From Paenibacillus sinopodophylli (GTDB lineage: Bacteria > Bacillota > Bacilli > Paenibacillales > Paenibacillaceae), in the NCBI RefSeq assembly GCF_005930355.1, contig NZ_VDBO01000001.1, positions 531,339-595,338 of the forward strand: a stretch of 64,000 nucleotides of DNA, given 5' to 3'. How positions within the stretch are numbered: position 1 is the stretch's first letter; each line of letters begins with the position of its first letter. Made by a program: the position numbers and the translations under genes. Positions 34,728 to 43,475 of the stretch are shown here, piece after piece. The notes beneath the pieces were generated by a model, which saw only the letters and a program-made list of their open reading frames with translations, ran no database searches and was not told the origin of the DNA.

Positions 34728-36070
34728 ATAGGCTCCTCAAGCAAACCATGATCGTTAAGGCAATGGGAAAAGGCATCATTGAGCTTTTATTTTATTTGCC
34801 GATCTTCCTTATACCTGCTGTATACCTGTTTGCGGATTCAAGCCTATGGATTTGGATTGCGACGCTGCCTCTCTGTTACGGGATTGGTGCATTCCTAGCA
34901 GGGAAATTCACAAACATGCGATATGTTGTAAGATTGTTGCTTGCTGCAGCAGTTGGTGGTGTACAGAGCAGCTTACTCCTGTTCCCCCCAGCATCGAGCG
35001 TGGGAATCGCAGCTATGGCAGCAGGTCTCATTCTCACTGCAGTGATAACGATGAGAGGGATGTCAGGATATATTAAGGGCTGGTCTACCTCATTCACAAA
35101 CACCCATTTGCTTATTGGCATCCTGATCTATGTGCTGATGCAGCCTTTAAAGCTTATGGTCTTTAAGCAATTAATACCTTATAACGGTTTATTGATCATT
35201 TGCGGAATCGCCTGCGTCATTCTGTTTTTCTTCTTCGCGAATGAACGGCATATGAATAGTGAGACAGCTGACGTAGGCAAGTCTTCAGCCACGTTCGCTT
35301 TTAAGCGCCAAAACCGTATAATGATGCTTATCATTGTCGGTTTAATCGGTTTCATTGCTTTATTCCGTCAAATAGGGCAGGCCGTCGAGCGCTTCTTTCA
35401 CGACATCATCGATCGTTTCATGGATTGGATGAACCGACCGAAAGAGGAGCAGATTCCCGCTGAGGAGCTGCCGGAGGCTGCACCACCACAAATGCCAGTT
35501 GAAGCCGCCAAGCCGCCTTCCGACTGGATGCTTCTGATTGAGCAAATTTTCAAAATAATTGGCATTGTAATTGCGGTCATTGCCATTTGTATTCTGCTCT
35601 ACTTCATCATCAAAAAAGTGATGCAATGGATAAGCGTTATTGTGGCAAAGCTGCAAGAGCGAGGAGCCGATAATCGTGATCAAAGTGAGGGTTATACCGA
35701 CGAGGTTGAAAGTCTCGTATCCATTCATCATTGGCGCGAACAAATGGGCAATCAATTCAGGAAACGTTTTATGAAGAAACGAACTTTCGCTGAAGAGTGG
35801 GAAGGGCTAGCTACAAATTCGGAAAAAATTAGATTTCTGTATGCCCATTATATACGTGAAGGTGAAAAGCAAGGATATGTAGCAAAGCCTCATTTGACAC
35901 CGAGAGAAACAGTCGATGATCTAGTTAATTGGCAGGCTGGAAAGCCGAATACAGAGGGAATACAGCAAATGGTTGATGTGTATGAAGAGGTTCGTTACGG
36001 TGATAAATTTGCAGATGACGAACAGGTTCGTCGATTGAAGCAGCCATTCGTTAAAGATAGCAAAGGTTAA
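34724..36070 (+). CDS. DUF4129 membrane protein lacking a transglutaminase domain
   Basis: Protein of 448 residues. About six membrane helices lie between residues 14 and 215 (four in the first 130), then a Pro/Glu-rich loop (EEQIPAEELPEAAPPQ), another helix at about 275-295 (IIGIVIAVIAICILLYFII) and a cytoplasmic C-terminal DUF4129 segment (about 350-435, KIRFLYAHYIREGEKQGY and LTPRETVDDL). In the Bacillus equivalent YebA (about 737 residues) an extracellular transglutaminase core sits before the last helix; here the space is only a short loop. The gene is intact and coupled to the DUF58 gene, so the loss seems to be a real family variant. Confidence 0.82.
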   Translation: MNRLLKQTMIVKAMGKGIIELLFYLPIFLIPAVYLFADSSLWIWIATLPLCYGIGAFLAGKFTNMRYVVRLLLAAAVGGVQSSLLLFPPASSVGIAAMAAGLILTAVITMRGMSGYIKGWSTSFTNTHLLIGILIYVLMQPLKLMVFKQLIPYNGLLIICGIACVILFFFFANERHMNSETADVGKSSATFAFKRQNRIMMLIIVGLIGFIALFRQIGQAVERFFHDIIDRFMDWMNRPKEEQIPAEELPEAAPPQMPVEAAKPPSDWMLLIEQIFKIIGIVIAVIAICILLYFIIKKVMQWISVIVAKLQERGADNRDQSEGYTDEVESLVSIHHWREQMGNQFRKRFMKKRTFAEEWEGLATNSEKIRFLYAHYIREGEKQGYVAKPHLTPRETVDDLVNWQAGKPNTEGIQQMVDVYEEVRYGDKFADDEQVRRLKQPFVKDSKG

Positions 36071-36106
36071 AAAGCGAACCAGCCACGATGGCTGGTTCGC
36101 TTTTTT
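36069..36106 (+). terminator. Strong terminator ending the MoxR gene run
   Basis: A perfect 16-bp stem (AAAAGCGAACCAGCCA with its complement) around a CGA loop, followed by six T; symmetrical A run makes it work in both directions. Confidence 0.9.
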
Positions 36107-36108
36107 AA

Positions 36109-36156
36109 CATATAAGAATGTATAAGTTTGTTCGCTTATAAAAGGCTTATATTTCA
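36109..36156. repeat. Palindromic repeat, copy 1
   Basis: Imperfect inverted repeat of about 48 bases: CATATAAGAATGTATAAGTT on the left and CTTATA...GCTTATATTTC on the right. The left arm matches copy 2 at 18 of 20 positions. Confidence 0.65.
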
Positions 36157-36206
36157 CCGTCAAAGCTGCTTTAGCGTCTTACAGGACGCCGAAGGCGTTT
36201 TTGCTT

Positions 36207-36254
36207 GAAATATAAGAAAGTATAAGTTTCAGCCTTATACTCCGCTTATATTTC
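36207..36254. repeat. Palindromic repeat, copy 2
   Basis: Nested palindrome: GAAATATAAG pairs with CTTATATTTC and inner GTATAAG pairs with CTTATAC. Copy 1 lies about 50 bases upstream in the same orientation, with GC-rich hairpins (GCGTC/GACGC at about 36174) between. It looks like a REP-type or miniature mobile element family. Whether it recurs in the genome cannot be seen here. Confidence 0.65.
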
Positions 36255-36328
36255 TCGGACTGAAACGCGCTGAGCCGCCAAAGGACGGCGACAGCCGATT
36301 CACCTTGGGAGATAGGTAACAAATCGAT

Positions 36329-37693
36329 CTACTGGCTGCCGTTATTTCGGAAGCGGGCACCTGGGTGTGTCTGTGACAATGTAGTGTTCCCAACTCCGAA
36401 TAATCGCTCACGCAGGCTGCCTTCCTCGTAAGAAGTACGAAAGATGCCTCTTCGCTGCAGCTCAGGCACGACGAGCTCGACAAAGTCAGTAATGGTGCCT
36501 GGCAAAATGTATCGTTCAAGATTGAAGCCATCGATACCGGTATGCTCAACCCATTGCTGCATCTGATCAGCTATTGTGCTTGCATCTCCACATAAAGTAA
36601 TTCCACGAAATTCCTTCTCAGCAAATTGGTCGGCAACTTCACGAGCGGTTAACGTGTTTTTTTGATGCTTGGTGTAGCGTTCGGTATGCGTGCGACCTTG
36701 TTCTGTACGAAAGTTCTCAAAGGGTGCATCAGGGTCCATAGCGGTTAAATCAATTCCCGTAGCATTCTCATACGTAAGAAGTGCAGCCTCTCGGCTTCTG
36801 TAGGCTTTGAAAGATTCCAGCTTTTCAATTGCTTGCTCCGTTGTTTCTCCGACAATGGCGGATAAACCTGTAAAGATTTTAATCTCAGCTGATTTGCGAC
36901 CATAACGTGCAGCGCGATTGCGTATATCCTCGACCTGAGCTTTCAATGCTTCCATAGTAGGTGCTTTGAGAAAAACGCCTTCTGCATGCTTAGCTGCAAA
37001 ATCCCTACCCCGATCAGAGCTTCCCGCTTGGAAGAGAACAGGCGTACGCTGAATGGAAGGCTCACAGGCATGCGAGGCTGTAACTTTGAAGTACTTGCCT
37101 TCATGTGAGATGAGCTTTACTTTGGAGGAGTCTGCATAATAGCGTTTCTCACGATTGACATGAACAGCATGATCGTCCCAGCTTTCTTCGAACAACCGGT
37201 AACTGATTTCAAGAAACTCCTCAGCTTGATCATAACGCTCATCATGTGAAAGGGTAGAATCCCTCCCGAAGCAAGCCGCTCCTGCTTTGCCGCCAGCAGC
37301 GACTACATTCCAACCGATTCGTCCATTGGTCAAATGATCAAGCGTAGAGAAGCGGCGAGCATTCGCATACGGTGCTTCATAGGTAGGAGAGGCTGTAGTT
37401 ATGAAAGCGAGATGCTTCGTTGCAGCCGAAAGGGCAGAAATACTGAGCATCGGATCCAGTCCAGGCGTATATACAGCTTCACGATAGGCAAGCTCTTGCT
37501 TGTTCGAAGGATAACCATAGGAGTCTGCGAAAAAGATGAAATCGAATAGACCGCGTTCACACAGCTGTGCAATTTCGATCCAGAATGAAAGATCCTTATA
37601 GCGAGTTGATTGATTTTCCGGATGAGCCCAGACACCTTGGGTCATTTGGTTCGGGGTTTGAATATCAAAGATGCCCAAATGAATTTTTTTCAT
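36329..37693 (-). CDS. LLM flavin-dependent monooxygenase, NtaA/SnaA/DszA family (paralog 1)
   Basis: Protein of 454 residues of the bacterial-luciferase-like, FMNH2-dependent monooxygenase group that includes NtaA, SnaA/YtnJ-type and DszA. Diagnostic blocks: MKKIHLGIF start, FDFIFFADSYGYP (about 47), SPTYEAPYANARRFSTLDHL (about 102), GRIGWNVVAA, and QAGSSDRGRDFAAKHAEGVF (about 225). No reductase is adjacent, so free FMNH2 would come from a general flavin reductase. It is a paralog of 46437-47813. AGGAGTGAT precedes the ATG. The gene is transcribed in the same direction as lysR and away from the rest of the locus. Confidence 0.92.
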   Translation of the reverse strand: MKKIHLGIFDIQTPNQMTQGVWAHPENQSTRYKDLSFWIEIAQLCERGLFDFIFFADSYGYPSNKQELAYREAVYTPGLDPMLSISALSAATKHLAFITTASPTYEAPYANARRFSTLDHLTNGRIGWNVVAAGGKAGAACFGRDSTLSHDERYDQAEEFLEISYRLFEESWDDHAVHVNREKRYYADSSKVKLISHEGKYFKVTASHACEPSIQRTPVLFQAGSSDRGRDFAAKHAEGVFLKAPTMEALKAQVEDIRNRAARYGRKSAEIKIFTGLSAIVGETTEQAIEKLESFKAYRSREAALLTYENATGIDLTAMDPDAPFENFRTEQGRTHTERYTKHQKNTLTAREVADQFAEKEFRGITLCGDASTIADQMQQWVEHTGIDGFNLERYILPGTITDFVELVVPELQRRGIFRTSYEEGSLRERLFGVGNTTLSQTHPGARFRNNGSQ

Positions 37694-37828
37694 CGTGTAT
37701 CACTCCTGAACAGATGGCTGCTGCAACAGCCTAGTGTTCAGATCATATCGGAAAACAGCAGCCTTGTATAATTGATAAATATAAAGAATTAATTTAATAA
37801 ATGTAATAGTACGGATGGAATAACAGAC

Positions 37829-38719
37829 TTAAACGCCAACGTAAAGCTTTCGTTTTATTTCATCCTTCAAATCGAGCGAAATTCGGCTTTGGGCATCGAG
37901 ATTCCGTTTCGTCAGTAAGCCAAGTGGAGGTCCACTTATCAAATCTTTGACGGTTTTGACGATTGTGCCGGGAATCGGAGGCGTCACCGCTACCTCCGGT
38001 GAAATCGCGATACCCATGCCTGCTTGTACGAAATATTTGATTGCGTTAATTCCGGTTACTTCCATACCTGCGTGACGCAATTGACCGATCTGGCTGGTAA
38101 TCATTTCTTCAATGCGAATACGGAAAGGGCAGGTACCTGGCGTAAATAGCATTTTCTCGTTTTTGAGATCCTGCAATCGAATTTCTTCCTTATCCGCAAG
38201 TGAATGATTGGCTGGAAGAAGTAAAGTAAAGGTTTCATGGCGAAGCGAATCGAATGCGAGCTCAAGATGAGGCTCTGGCTGGTTGCATATGGCGAAATCG
38301 ATCTGATCCTCCAGCAGCATTCGAATCATATCCCGTGTCGAGCCGATCGATACATTGACCTGTACCTTAGGTTTGGTAATCGCATATTCCGCTAAGATGG
38401 CTGGCAGCCGATTGCTGGCAGATGGCTCCGTAGCACCCAAACGGATGCTTCCTGCATCTCCATTTATAAAGTCGCTTAAAGTGCTGTTAAGCACATCGTA
38501 TTCCTGAAGAAGGGAATCAGCACGCTCAAGAAATAACCGACCCGCATTAGTTAGCGTAATCGTCTTGCCCCTCTCGAACAATCGAACGCCAAGCTCCTCT
38601 TCGAGTTTTTTTATTTGGATGGTAATGGTTGGCTGCGAATATTGCAGGGCTTCTGCTGCGCGCTGAAAGCTGCCTAATTTCACGATGGTCTGAAATGCTT
38701 TGATCAGGCGTATTTCCAC
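37829..38719 (-). CDS. LysR-family transcriptional regulator
   Basis: Protein of 296 residues. N-terminal winged helix (about 1-62) with LGSFQRAAEALQYSQPTITIQIKKLEEELGVRLFER; effector domain from about 90. It is divergent from the AhpD-like gene and immediately upstream of paralog 1, the usual position for a LysR regulator of its own cluster. The likely site is the TATGA-N11-TCATA box in the intergenic region. By analogy with CysL and CymR-linked regulators it may sense O-acetylserine or the organosulfur substrate; this is inference. Confidence 0.9.
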   Translation of the reverse strand: MEIRLIKAFQTIVKLGSFQRAAEALQYSQPTITIQIKKLEEELGVRLFERGKTITLTNAGRLFLERADSLLQEYDVLNSTLSDFINGDAGSIRLGATEPSASNRLPAILAEYAITKPKVQVNVSIGSTRDMIRMLLEDQIDFAICNQPEPHLELAFDSLRHETFTLLLPANHSLADKEEIRLQDLKNEKMLFTPGTCPFRIRIEEMITSQIGQLRHAGMEVTGINAIKYFVQAGMGIAISPEVAVTPPIPGTIVKTVKDLISGPPLGLLTKRNLDAQSRISLDLKDEIKRKLYVGV

Positions 38720-38772
38720 TCAGGTACCCTCCGTCTCTTTAATAAACATAATGTGGCGGTTTACAATTTTTA

Positions 38773-38778
38773 ATTATA
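38773..38778 (-). promoter_or_regulatory. -10 box of the lysR gene
   Basis: Minus strand reads TATAAT. No good -35 hexamer is placed at 17 bases, consistent with an autoregulated LysR promoter. Confidence 0.4.
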
Positions 38779-38797
38779 CAATGACGCCTATATCTAT

Positions 38798-38818
38798 TAT
38801 GATAACAGAAGTTTCATA
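38798..38818 (+). promoter_or_regulatory. LysR-type operator (T-N11-A box)
   Basis: TATGA (38798-38802), 11 bases, TCATA (38814-38818): a perfect inverted repeat in the form bound by LysR proteins, between the divergent lysR and AhpD-like genes. Confidence 0.6.
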
Positions 38819-38829
38819 ACTATTGAAAG

Positions 38830-38846
38830 AGGAATACTTGGTATTC
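38830..38846 (+). promoter_or_regulatory. Short palindrome before the AhpD-like gene
   Basis: GGAATAC-TTG-GTATTCC has perfect 7-bp arms and lies 27 bases before the start codon. It could be a second operator or an RNA hairpin in the leader. Confidence 0.45.
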
Positions 38847-38872
38847 CAATAAAACGTGGAGGTTTTTATATC

Positions 38873-39535
38873 ATGTCTAACGAAAGTTTGTATATTCGCC
38901 ATAATCAAGCGTATTCCGCTAAGCTCTTTGGGTATGCTCCAGAAGCGTTCAAAGCATTCGGGGAATTCAATAAGCAGGCGCTGGCTGCCGGCAAGCTCTC
39001 CGTGAAAACGAAGGAATTGATCGCAGTAGCGGTTGCTCACATTACGGGATGCCCTTATTGCATTGAGGCACATGTGGGCAAGGCTAAGGATCAGAATACA
39101 TCGCTCGAAGAGCTCGTAGAATCTATCGTTGTTGCAACGGCCGTAAACGCCCATTCCGTGTTCTACAATGCGATTAATGCTTTGAATGCCTATAACAGCA
39201 GTGGGGCAGAAGAGGATTTATACCCACGTAGCAACTTAGAAAAAATAGAAGAAATAGAGAAGCTGAATGAAACACAATACACAGCCTTCACTGGTTTTGT
39301 TCACAGCGCACTTCAACCTGGTCTGCTTACAGGGAAAGAGAAAATCCTCATTGCACTCGCATCGGCACATATTACAGGGAATGCTTATAGCATCGATATA
39401 TTCGCAAGACAAGCCAAAGAAGCAGGCACTTCACTGGAAGAACTATCAGAGACGATTCTCGTTGCAACTGTACTCAAGGCCGGTTCCGCTCTGGCTCATC
39501 GCGTGAATGCGCAGCAAGCTTTTGATCGTGAGTAA
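38873..39535 (+). CDS. Tandem AhpD-like (carboxymuconolactone decarboxylase family) protein
   Basis: Protein of 220 residues made of two AhpD-type helical units. The first (about 35-100) has TKELIAVAVAHITGCPYCIEAHVGKAK with the redox C-x-x-C (CPYC) and the downstream His. The second (about 145-210) repeats the pattern but reads HITGNAYSIDIF, so both cysteines are lost. AhpD-type proteins are thiol peroxidases or disulfide relays. In this locus it may deal with peroxide or sulfenic products of flavin monooxygenases; this is inference. GTGGAGG precedes the ATG. First gene of the rightward arm, 25 bases before the M20 gene. Confidence 0.88.
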   Translation: MSNESLYIRHNQAYSAKLFGYAPEAFKAFGEFNKQALAAGKLSVKTKELIAVAVAHITGCPYCIEAHVGKAKDQNTSLEELVESIVVATAVNAHSVFYNAINALNAYNSSGAEEDLYPRSNLEKIEEIEKLNETQYTAFTGFVHSALQPGLLTGKEKILIALASAHITGNAYSIDIFARQAKEAGTSLEELSETILVATVLKAGSALAHRVNAQQAFDRE

Positions 39536-39560
39536 TTCAGCTTAAAGGAGGGTTTCCCAT

Positions 39561-40745
39561 ATGAGTGATAAGCAGTTCGCATTCGAGCAACTGCCCGATT
39601 GGGTTGCAGACCAGGTTATAGCGTGGAGGAGATATTTGCATCAGAATCCCGAGCTGTCGTTCCAGGAGCACGAAACAGCAGCATTTGTTGAGCATACGTT
39701 ACGGGAATGGAAGGGACTTACCATCAGTAGACCTACACCAACAAGTGTTGTGGCCATTCTGAAGGGCGATCAACCTGGGCCGGTAGTCGCTTTTCGAGCG
39801 GACATGGATGCTCTTCCGATTCATGAGGAGAATGTATTCGAATTTGCATCCAAGTCCCCAGGAGTCATGCACGCCTGCGGTCATGATGGTCATACAGCTA
39901 TGCTGCTCGCAACAGCCCGATTATTGTCCGAGAAGCGGGAGAGTTTGCACGGAGAGATCCGTTTTATATTCCAACACGCAGAGGAGCTTCCGCCTGGTGG
40001 TGCCATTGAGCTAGTAAAAGCCGGTGTACTGGACGGGGTCGACTTTGTGTTCGGTGTCCATTTGGCTTCCTTGCTGCCTGTCGGGCAGATTGGGATTAGG
40101 CATGGCGAGATGATGGCATCACCTGACAATTTCACAATTGTCATAAAAGGCTATGGCGGGCATGCTGGATTTCCCCACAAAGCTGTCGATGTCATTGCAA
40201 TTGGTTCACAGCTTGTCGGACATTTGCAACATATCGTATCCCGGTTAACCGATCCGCTGGAGCGGTTGGTCGTTTCGGTTACGCAGTTTACCGCGGGCTC
40301 TTCCCATAATGTTATCCCTGATTCCGCAACATTGAAGGGAACGGTTAGGAGCTTTAAGTCTTCCGTTCGCAAAGAGGTTCCAGATATCATTCGTAAAATG
40401 TCGGAGGGAATTGCTGCTGTATATGGCGCTTCGGTTGAGGTTGATTTCGTATATGGCTATGAACCCGTCATAAACGATGAGTGGCTGACGAATCTTGTAA
40501 AGGAAGCAGCTGTAGAGTTAGTAGGTTCTGATCTCGTGATTGCGACACCACCTAGCATGGGAGGGGAAGACTTCTCTGCGTACCAACAGCGCGTACCGGG
40601 CACTTTCGTCAACATTGGGGCTGGAAACGAAGCAGAGGGCATCGTGTTTCCTCATCACCATCCCAAGTTTACGATTGATGAATCATCCTTAGTGAATGGT
40701 ATCAACCTATTCCTTCGTGTAGCAGATAAGCTTCTGTACAAGTAG
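39561..40745 (+). CDS. M20-family amidohydrolase (YxeP/YtnL/HipO-like)
   Basis: Metal-dependent hydrolase of 394 residues. VAFRADMDALPI (about 75-86), GVMHACGHDGHTAMLLATA (about 98-116, metal ligands Cys, His, Asp, His), FQHAEELPPGGA (catalytic Glu pair) and GGEDFSAYQ (about 333) are the M20D signatures. In Bacillus, homologues YxeP and YtnL remove N-acetyl groups from S-substituted cysteines or succinocysteine. Here no acetyltransferase is encoded in the locus, so it may act on amides taken up from outside. AAGGAGGG precedes the ATG. Confidence 0.93.
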   Translation: MSDKQFAFEQLPDWVADQVIAWRRYLHQNPELSFQEHETAAFVEHTLREWKGLTISRPTPTSVVAILKGDQPGPVVAFRADMDALPIHEENVFEFASKSPGVMHACGHDGHTAMLLATARLLSEKRESLHGEIRFIFQHAEELPPGGAIELVKAGVLDGVDFVFGVHLASLLPVGQIGIRHGEMMASPDNFTIVIKGYGGHAGFPHKAVDVIAIGSQLVGHLQHIVSRLTDPLERLVVSVTQFTAGSSHNVIPDSATLKGTVRSFKSSVRKEVPDIIRKMSEGIAAVYGASVEVDFVYGYEPVINDEWLTNLVKEAAVELVGSDLVIATPPSMGGEDFSAYQQRVPGTFVNIGAGNEAEGIVFPHHHPKFTIDESSLVNGINLFLRVADKLLYK

Positions 40746-40814
40746 GAATAGAAGAGGACTATTATTAAAAAAAGTAAACTGATCGATTAAAAGGTTGTAA
40801 TGTACATTTCAATG

Positions 40815-40875
40815 CCGATCGTTTATGATGGTTAAATATTAATCCGATAAAAACGATCGGAAATATATGTATAAT
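40815..40875 (+). promoter_or_regulatory. Probable regulated promoter of the ABC importer genes
   Basis: An inverted repeat, CCGATCGTTT (40815-40824) and AAACGATCGG (40851-40860), sits just upstream of a perfect TATAAT (40870-40875). The -35 region (ATAAAA) is poor, as expected for an activator-dependent promoter. The start codon is 17 bases after the -10 box, so the transcript would have a very short leader. Confidence 0.5.
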
Positions 40876-40892
40876 TGCTGAGGGGGATTTAT

Positions 40893-42506
40893 ATGACGAA
40901 ATTACGTCAATCTACGTTCATTATTTTATTGTTAAGCGCATTATTGTTTGTATACGGATGCTCTACCAATAATACAACGGCAACAGAGACGAACAAACCT
41001 GCGGAAAACAATAACCAAGCGGGAAGCAATGACACGGAGCAAGAGGGCGAGAAAGAGCTTAAATTCGCATTAGGTCAAGCAGTATCTACACTTGATCCTC
41101 ATTTGTCTGTCGGCGGAAGCAATGGCGCGGTCATTCTGAATATATTCGAAGGCTTGTATGCTTTTAATTCCAAGCTTGAGCCTGTTCCTATGCTTGCAGA
41201 ATCAACCGATGTCAGTGAAGATGGTAAAACGTATACCTTCCATTTGCGCCAAGGCATCAAATTCCATAATGGCAAAGAGATGAAGGCTGAAGATGCGGCC
41301 GCATCTTTGAACCGCTGGAAGGATAAAGCACCGCGTGCGAAAAACTCCTTCGGCGAATCCTCATTTGAGGTAGTTGACGATTATACGGTGGCGCTTAAGC
41401 TAAACGCGCCTCAGAACGATACACTCGCTCAACTCAGCCATGTGCTTAATTTTGCAGCTATTATGCCGAAAGAAGTAGTCGACAGCGCTGCGCCGGAAGG
41501 CATTACTGAATATATCGGAACTGGACCGTACAAATTCGTTGAATGGAAAAAAGATCAATATATCGATGTTGAAACATTCGCGGATTATCAATCGGCTGCA
41601 GGTGAGCCTGACGGCTTCTCCGGTAAAAAAGAGCCGCAGATTGAGAAACTACGTTTCTCTCTAGTAACAGATACTGCGACACGATTTAATTCCTTTGTAA
41701 CGGGTGAATATAGCTTTGTAGATGTCAGCCTAGATGATCTGCCACAGGTTGAAGGACAACCAGGCATAGAAGTCATCAAGTCCATTTCAAGTGATTATAA
41801 CGTGGTTTACAACAAAAAATCGCCGGTATTTTCTAATCTGACTAACCGACAAGCGGTCAATAACGCACTGAATGTGGAAGAGATTCTACTTGGCACCGTA
41901 TCATCGCCTGAGCTGTTTGAATTGAATTCCAGCTACATGTTCAAAGATAATGCGACTTGGCATTCCGATGCTGGAAGCGACCAATACAACTTGAATAACC
42001 CAGACAAAGCGAAAGAGCTTCTGCAGCAGTCAGGCTATGATGGACGGGAAATCGTATTCCTCACTACGAAGGATCTAGGCGGCAAGTTCTACAATGCCAC
42101 ACTCGTTGTGCAATCGCAGCTGGAGAAGATTGGCTTCAAGACACGGGTTGATACGTATGATTATGCGACTATGCTGACAAAGCGCGCTGATCAAGGGGTA
42201 TGGGATATTTATGTTGGCGGATTTACCGTACCGACGACACCATCTCAATTGCTTTATTTTAATCCAACGTACGGTTTTGCCGATGATGCAAAGCTGGCTG
42301 AATTGCTCAAGGCTTCAACGGCTGCTATTACACCGGAAGATATTAAAGCGGCGAATGATGCTCTGCAGCAATATGCATGGGAGTATTTGGCCGTATCCAA
42401 AATCGGAGACACCTTCACTTATTATGCCATTCGCGAAGAGCTGCAAGGTTTGATTCTATATGCAGGCTATCCGAATCTTGGCAACGTGAAGGTATTGAAA
42501 TCTTAA
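40893..42506 (+). CDS. Extracellular solute-binding lipoprotein (family 5, peptide/opine type)
   Basis: Protein of 537 residues. Lipoprotein signal peptide ends in LLFVYGCS (lipidated Cys about 23), followed by an Asn/Thr/Glu-rich tether. The mature part is an SBP_bac_5 domain with TLDPHLSVGGSNGAVILNIFEGL and TYTFHLRQGIKFHNGKEM, the typical family signature. AGGGGGA ten bases upstream of ATG supports the start at 40893. It is the specificity component for the permeases that follow directly; family 5 proteins bind oligopeptides, nickel, glutathione and opine-like amides, so an amide-linked substrate fits the M20 enzyme beside it. Confidence 0.94.
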   Translation: MTKLRQSTFIILLLSALLFVYGCSTNNTTATETNKPAENNNQAGSNDTEQEGEKELKFALGQAVSTLDPHLSVGGSNGAVILNIFEGLYAFNSKLEPVPMLAESTDVSEDGKTYTFHLRQGIKFHNGKEMKAEDAAASLNRWKDKAPRAKNSFGESSFEVVDDYTVALKLNAPQNDTLAQLSHVLNFAAIMPKEVVDSAAPEGITEYIGTGPYKFVEWKKDQYIDVETFADYQSAAGEPDGFSGKKEPQIEKLRFSLVTDTATRFNSFVTGEYSFVDVSLDDLPQVEGQPGIEVIKSISSDYNVVYNKKSPVFSNLTNRQAVNNALNVEEILLGTVSSPELFELNSSYMFKDNATWHSDAGSDQYNLNNPDKAKELLQQSGYDGREIVFLTTKDLGGKFYNATLVVQSQLEKIGFKTRVDTYDYATMLTKRADQGVWDIYVGGFTVPTTPSQLLYFNPTYGFADDAKLAELLKASTAAITPEDIKAANDALQQYAWEYLAVSKIGDTFTYYAIREELQGLILYAGYPNLGNVKVLKS

Positions 42507-43451
42507 ATGCCCATCTTTATATTGAGACGACTATTAGCATTGATCCCCGTAGTCTTGGTTATGTCAATCGTCGTATTTCTTATTATTTATTTGATTCCTG
42601 GTGACCCCGCGCGAGTTATGCTCGGAGACGGTGCTGATGAATCTACGATTCAAGAGCTGAGAGAGCAAATGGGTCTCGATTATCCTTTAGTTGAACAATA
42701 TGGCCGCTGGATGTGGCATGCCATACAAGGAGATTTAGGACGATCCTTCTTTCTACAGCAGCCTGTGTCTACTGCTATTGCCGAACACTTGGCACCGACG
42801 CTGTCACTCGCAATTCTCGCCCAATTCATCGCAGTCCTGATTGCCATTCCTCTTGGCGTCAGGGCAGCTGTGAATCGTGGGGGCATTGCGGATAAAGTGT
42901 TGAATGCTTATTCGCTGCTTGGCATATCTGTTCCTGGGTTTCTGCTTAGTTTGTTTTTCGTACTCATCTTTGCGGTCAAGCTGAGATGGCTTCCGGTTTC
43001 AGGTTATGTTCCCTTGCAGGATGGATTAGGCACATTTCTGAGATACATGTTTTTACCTTCCCTTTCTATTGGAATCGTTATGTCATCATTGACAGCCCGT
43101 ATTGTTAAGGCTTCCATGCTAGAGGTGCTTAACGAAGGGTTTGTGAAAACAGCATGGTCGAAGGGCCTGCATCCAAATAAAATTATTTACAAACATGTGT
43201 TTCGCAACGCACTTATTCCTGTGCTGACCGTGATTGGCGGCTCATTCGGAACATTGGTGGCTGGCGCGGCTGTGATAGAATCGATTTTTAATATACCCGG
43301 TTTAGGACAGATGCTCGTTCATGCTGTGGAACGCAGGGATTACGCCGTCATACAAGGCATGGTACTCTTTATTGCCATTGTATACGTAGCAGTAAATCTA
43401 ATTGTGGATTTGATGTACGCAATTGTCGATCCACGCATTCGATTGCAATAA
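42507..43451 (+). CDS. ABC transporter permease (DppB/GsiC type)
   Basis: Integral membrane protein of 314 residues with six helices; the first is MSIVVFLIIYLIPGDPARVMLG, whose IPGDPA is the DppB-type marker. The cytoplasmic EAA loop is about residue 205-225 (EGFVKTAWSKGLHPNKIIYKHVFRNAL). It starts on the base after the stop of the binding-protein gene (TAA ATG), with AAGGTATTG inside that gene as ribosome site. Confidence 0.93.
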   Translation: MPIFILRRLLALIPVVLVMSIVVFLIIYLIPGDPARVMLGDGADESTIQELREQMGLDYPLVEQYGRWMWHAIQGDLGRSFFLQQPVSTAIAEHLAPTLSLAILAQFIAVLIAIPLGVRAAVNRGGIADKVLNAYSLLGISVPGFLLSLFFVLIFAVKLRWLPVSGYVPLQDGLGTFLRYMFLPSLSIGIVMSSLTARIVKASMLEVLNEGFVKTAWSKGLHPNKIIYKHVFRNALIPVLTVIGGSFGTLVAGAAVIESIFNIPGLGQMLVHAVERRDYAVIQGMVLFIAIVYVAVNLIVDLMYAIVDPRIRLQ

Positions 43452-43475
43452 AATGTGCAGCAGGAGGAAGATACG

